Source: UBA6921 sp031363085
GTDB lineage: Bacteria; Pseudomonadota; Gammaproteobacteria; SG8-11
Direction: 5' to 3'
Length of the DNA: 7,031 nt
Assembly: GCA_031363085.1 (NCBI GenBank)
Contig: JANLTU010000169.1
Span: 1-7,031 of the forward strand
The notes under the pieces were generated by a model that made no database searches, was not told where the DNA came from, and worked only from the letters and a program-made list of their open reading frames with translations. Of the stretch, positions 6,698-7,031 are shown piece by piece. Numbering within the stretch: the first letter of the stretch is position 1; every line of letters begins with the position of its first letter. Made by a program: the position numbers and the translations under genes.

Positions 6698-7031
6698 CTA
6701 AAACGTGTACTCAATCTTTGCATGCACGCGCACGTCGCCCTTGCCAATGGTGCCTGCGTCTTTAAAAGCGCGCGCCATGTCAAGCTCGGCCCGCCAGTCG
6801 CTCCACGCGGTGGCGCGCAAACCAAAACCCCAACTTCCGATATCAAAACGGTCACGCTCTTCGCTCAGCGGTTCACGCACGCGCAGATGCGCGGCGTCGT
6901 AAAACAGCAGTGCATGCGCGTCTTGCAGATGTTCAGAAATGCGCGCCGCGATGGACGGTGAACTCAATTCCAAGGTCAGGTGTTCACCGCTGTCGCCCAG
7001 CACTTGCGACTCGTAATAACCGCGCACGCTC
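6698..7031 (-). CDS. TpsB (FhaC/ShlB-type) outer-membrane transporter, C-terminal part
   Basis: Only the last 110 residues are in the window, ending at the TAG at 6698-6700; the gene begins beyond the right edge. The visible part opens with SVRGYYESQVLGDSG, which contains the VRGY motif that marks the conserved barrel loop (L6) of the TpsB/Omp85 superfamily. Alternating strands follow: LTLELSSPSIAARI, HALLFYDAAHLRV, IGSWGFGLRATAW, WRAELDMARAF and DVRVHAKIEYTF. The final residue is Phe, as expected for the outer-membrane barrel assembly signal. The protein should be the dedicated translocation pore for the exoprotein encoded just downstream. The GTG at 7025-7027 is the Val of VRGY and not a start. 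POTRA domains and the signal peptide would lie outside the window. Confidence 0.93.
   Translation of the reverse strand, partial: SVRGYYESQVLGDSGEHLTLELSSPSIAARISEHLQDAHALLFYDAAHLRVREPLSEERDRFDIGSWGFGLRATAWSDWRAELDMARAFKDAGTIGKGDVRVHAKIEYTF

Noticed and set aside
6637..6855. Minus-strand 72-codon open frame overlapping the end of tpsB
   Set aside because: It overlaps tpsB in another frame and runs into the intergenic repeats. It has no recognisable content.

Overview
The window holds most of a two-partner secretion (TPS, type Vb) locus on the minus strand. Reading leftward from the right edge, it contains the last 110 residues of a TpsB/FhaC/ShlB-type outer-membrane transporter, a 196-bp gap, and then the first 2167 residues of a very large filamentous-haemagglutinin-like exoprotein (TpsA) that runs off the left edge. 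The exoprotein frame has no stop from its ATG at 6501 down to base 1. It covers more than 90% of the window and is incomplete at its C-terminus.

Transporter then exoprotein, in the same direction, is a common TPS gene order. The exoprotein should be exported by Sec, recognised through its N-terminal TPS domain by the partner transporter, and threaded through that barrel to the cell surface, where it folds into a long beta-helix. The protein has a long basic signal peptide (about residues 1-43), a haemagglutination-activity/TPS domain (about 44-290), and then Gly/Ala/Val/Thr/Asn-rich beta-helix repeats. Two aromatic-rich segments (about 553-648 and 1466-1707) interrupt the helix, and both end in the same heptapeptide.

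The gap between the genes contains two different palindromic elements. One is a 55-bp REP-like hairpin with the GTGGGAGCGGC...GCTCCTAC arms familiar from Pseudomonas and Xanthomonadales-type genomes. The other is a short GGTGGGT-TGT-ACCCACC hairpin. A clear Shine-Dalgarno sequence precedes the exoprotein ATG.

High GC, the TPS architecture and the REP-like element suggest a GC-rich Gram-negative, most likely a gammaproteobacterium, with a betaproteobacterium less likely. Genus cannot be given. Nothing on the plus strand looks like a real gene: its long open frames are antisense shadows of the exoprotein. The locus belongs to a known system, and I do not see a clearly new one. The points worth a second look are the REP-like elements placed between the partners, a perfect 26-bp palindrome at the signal-peptide cleavage site, a lone cysteine pair, and the two related insert modules.
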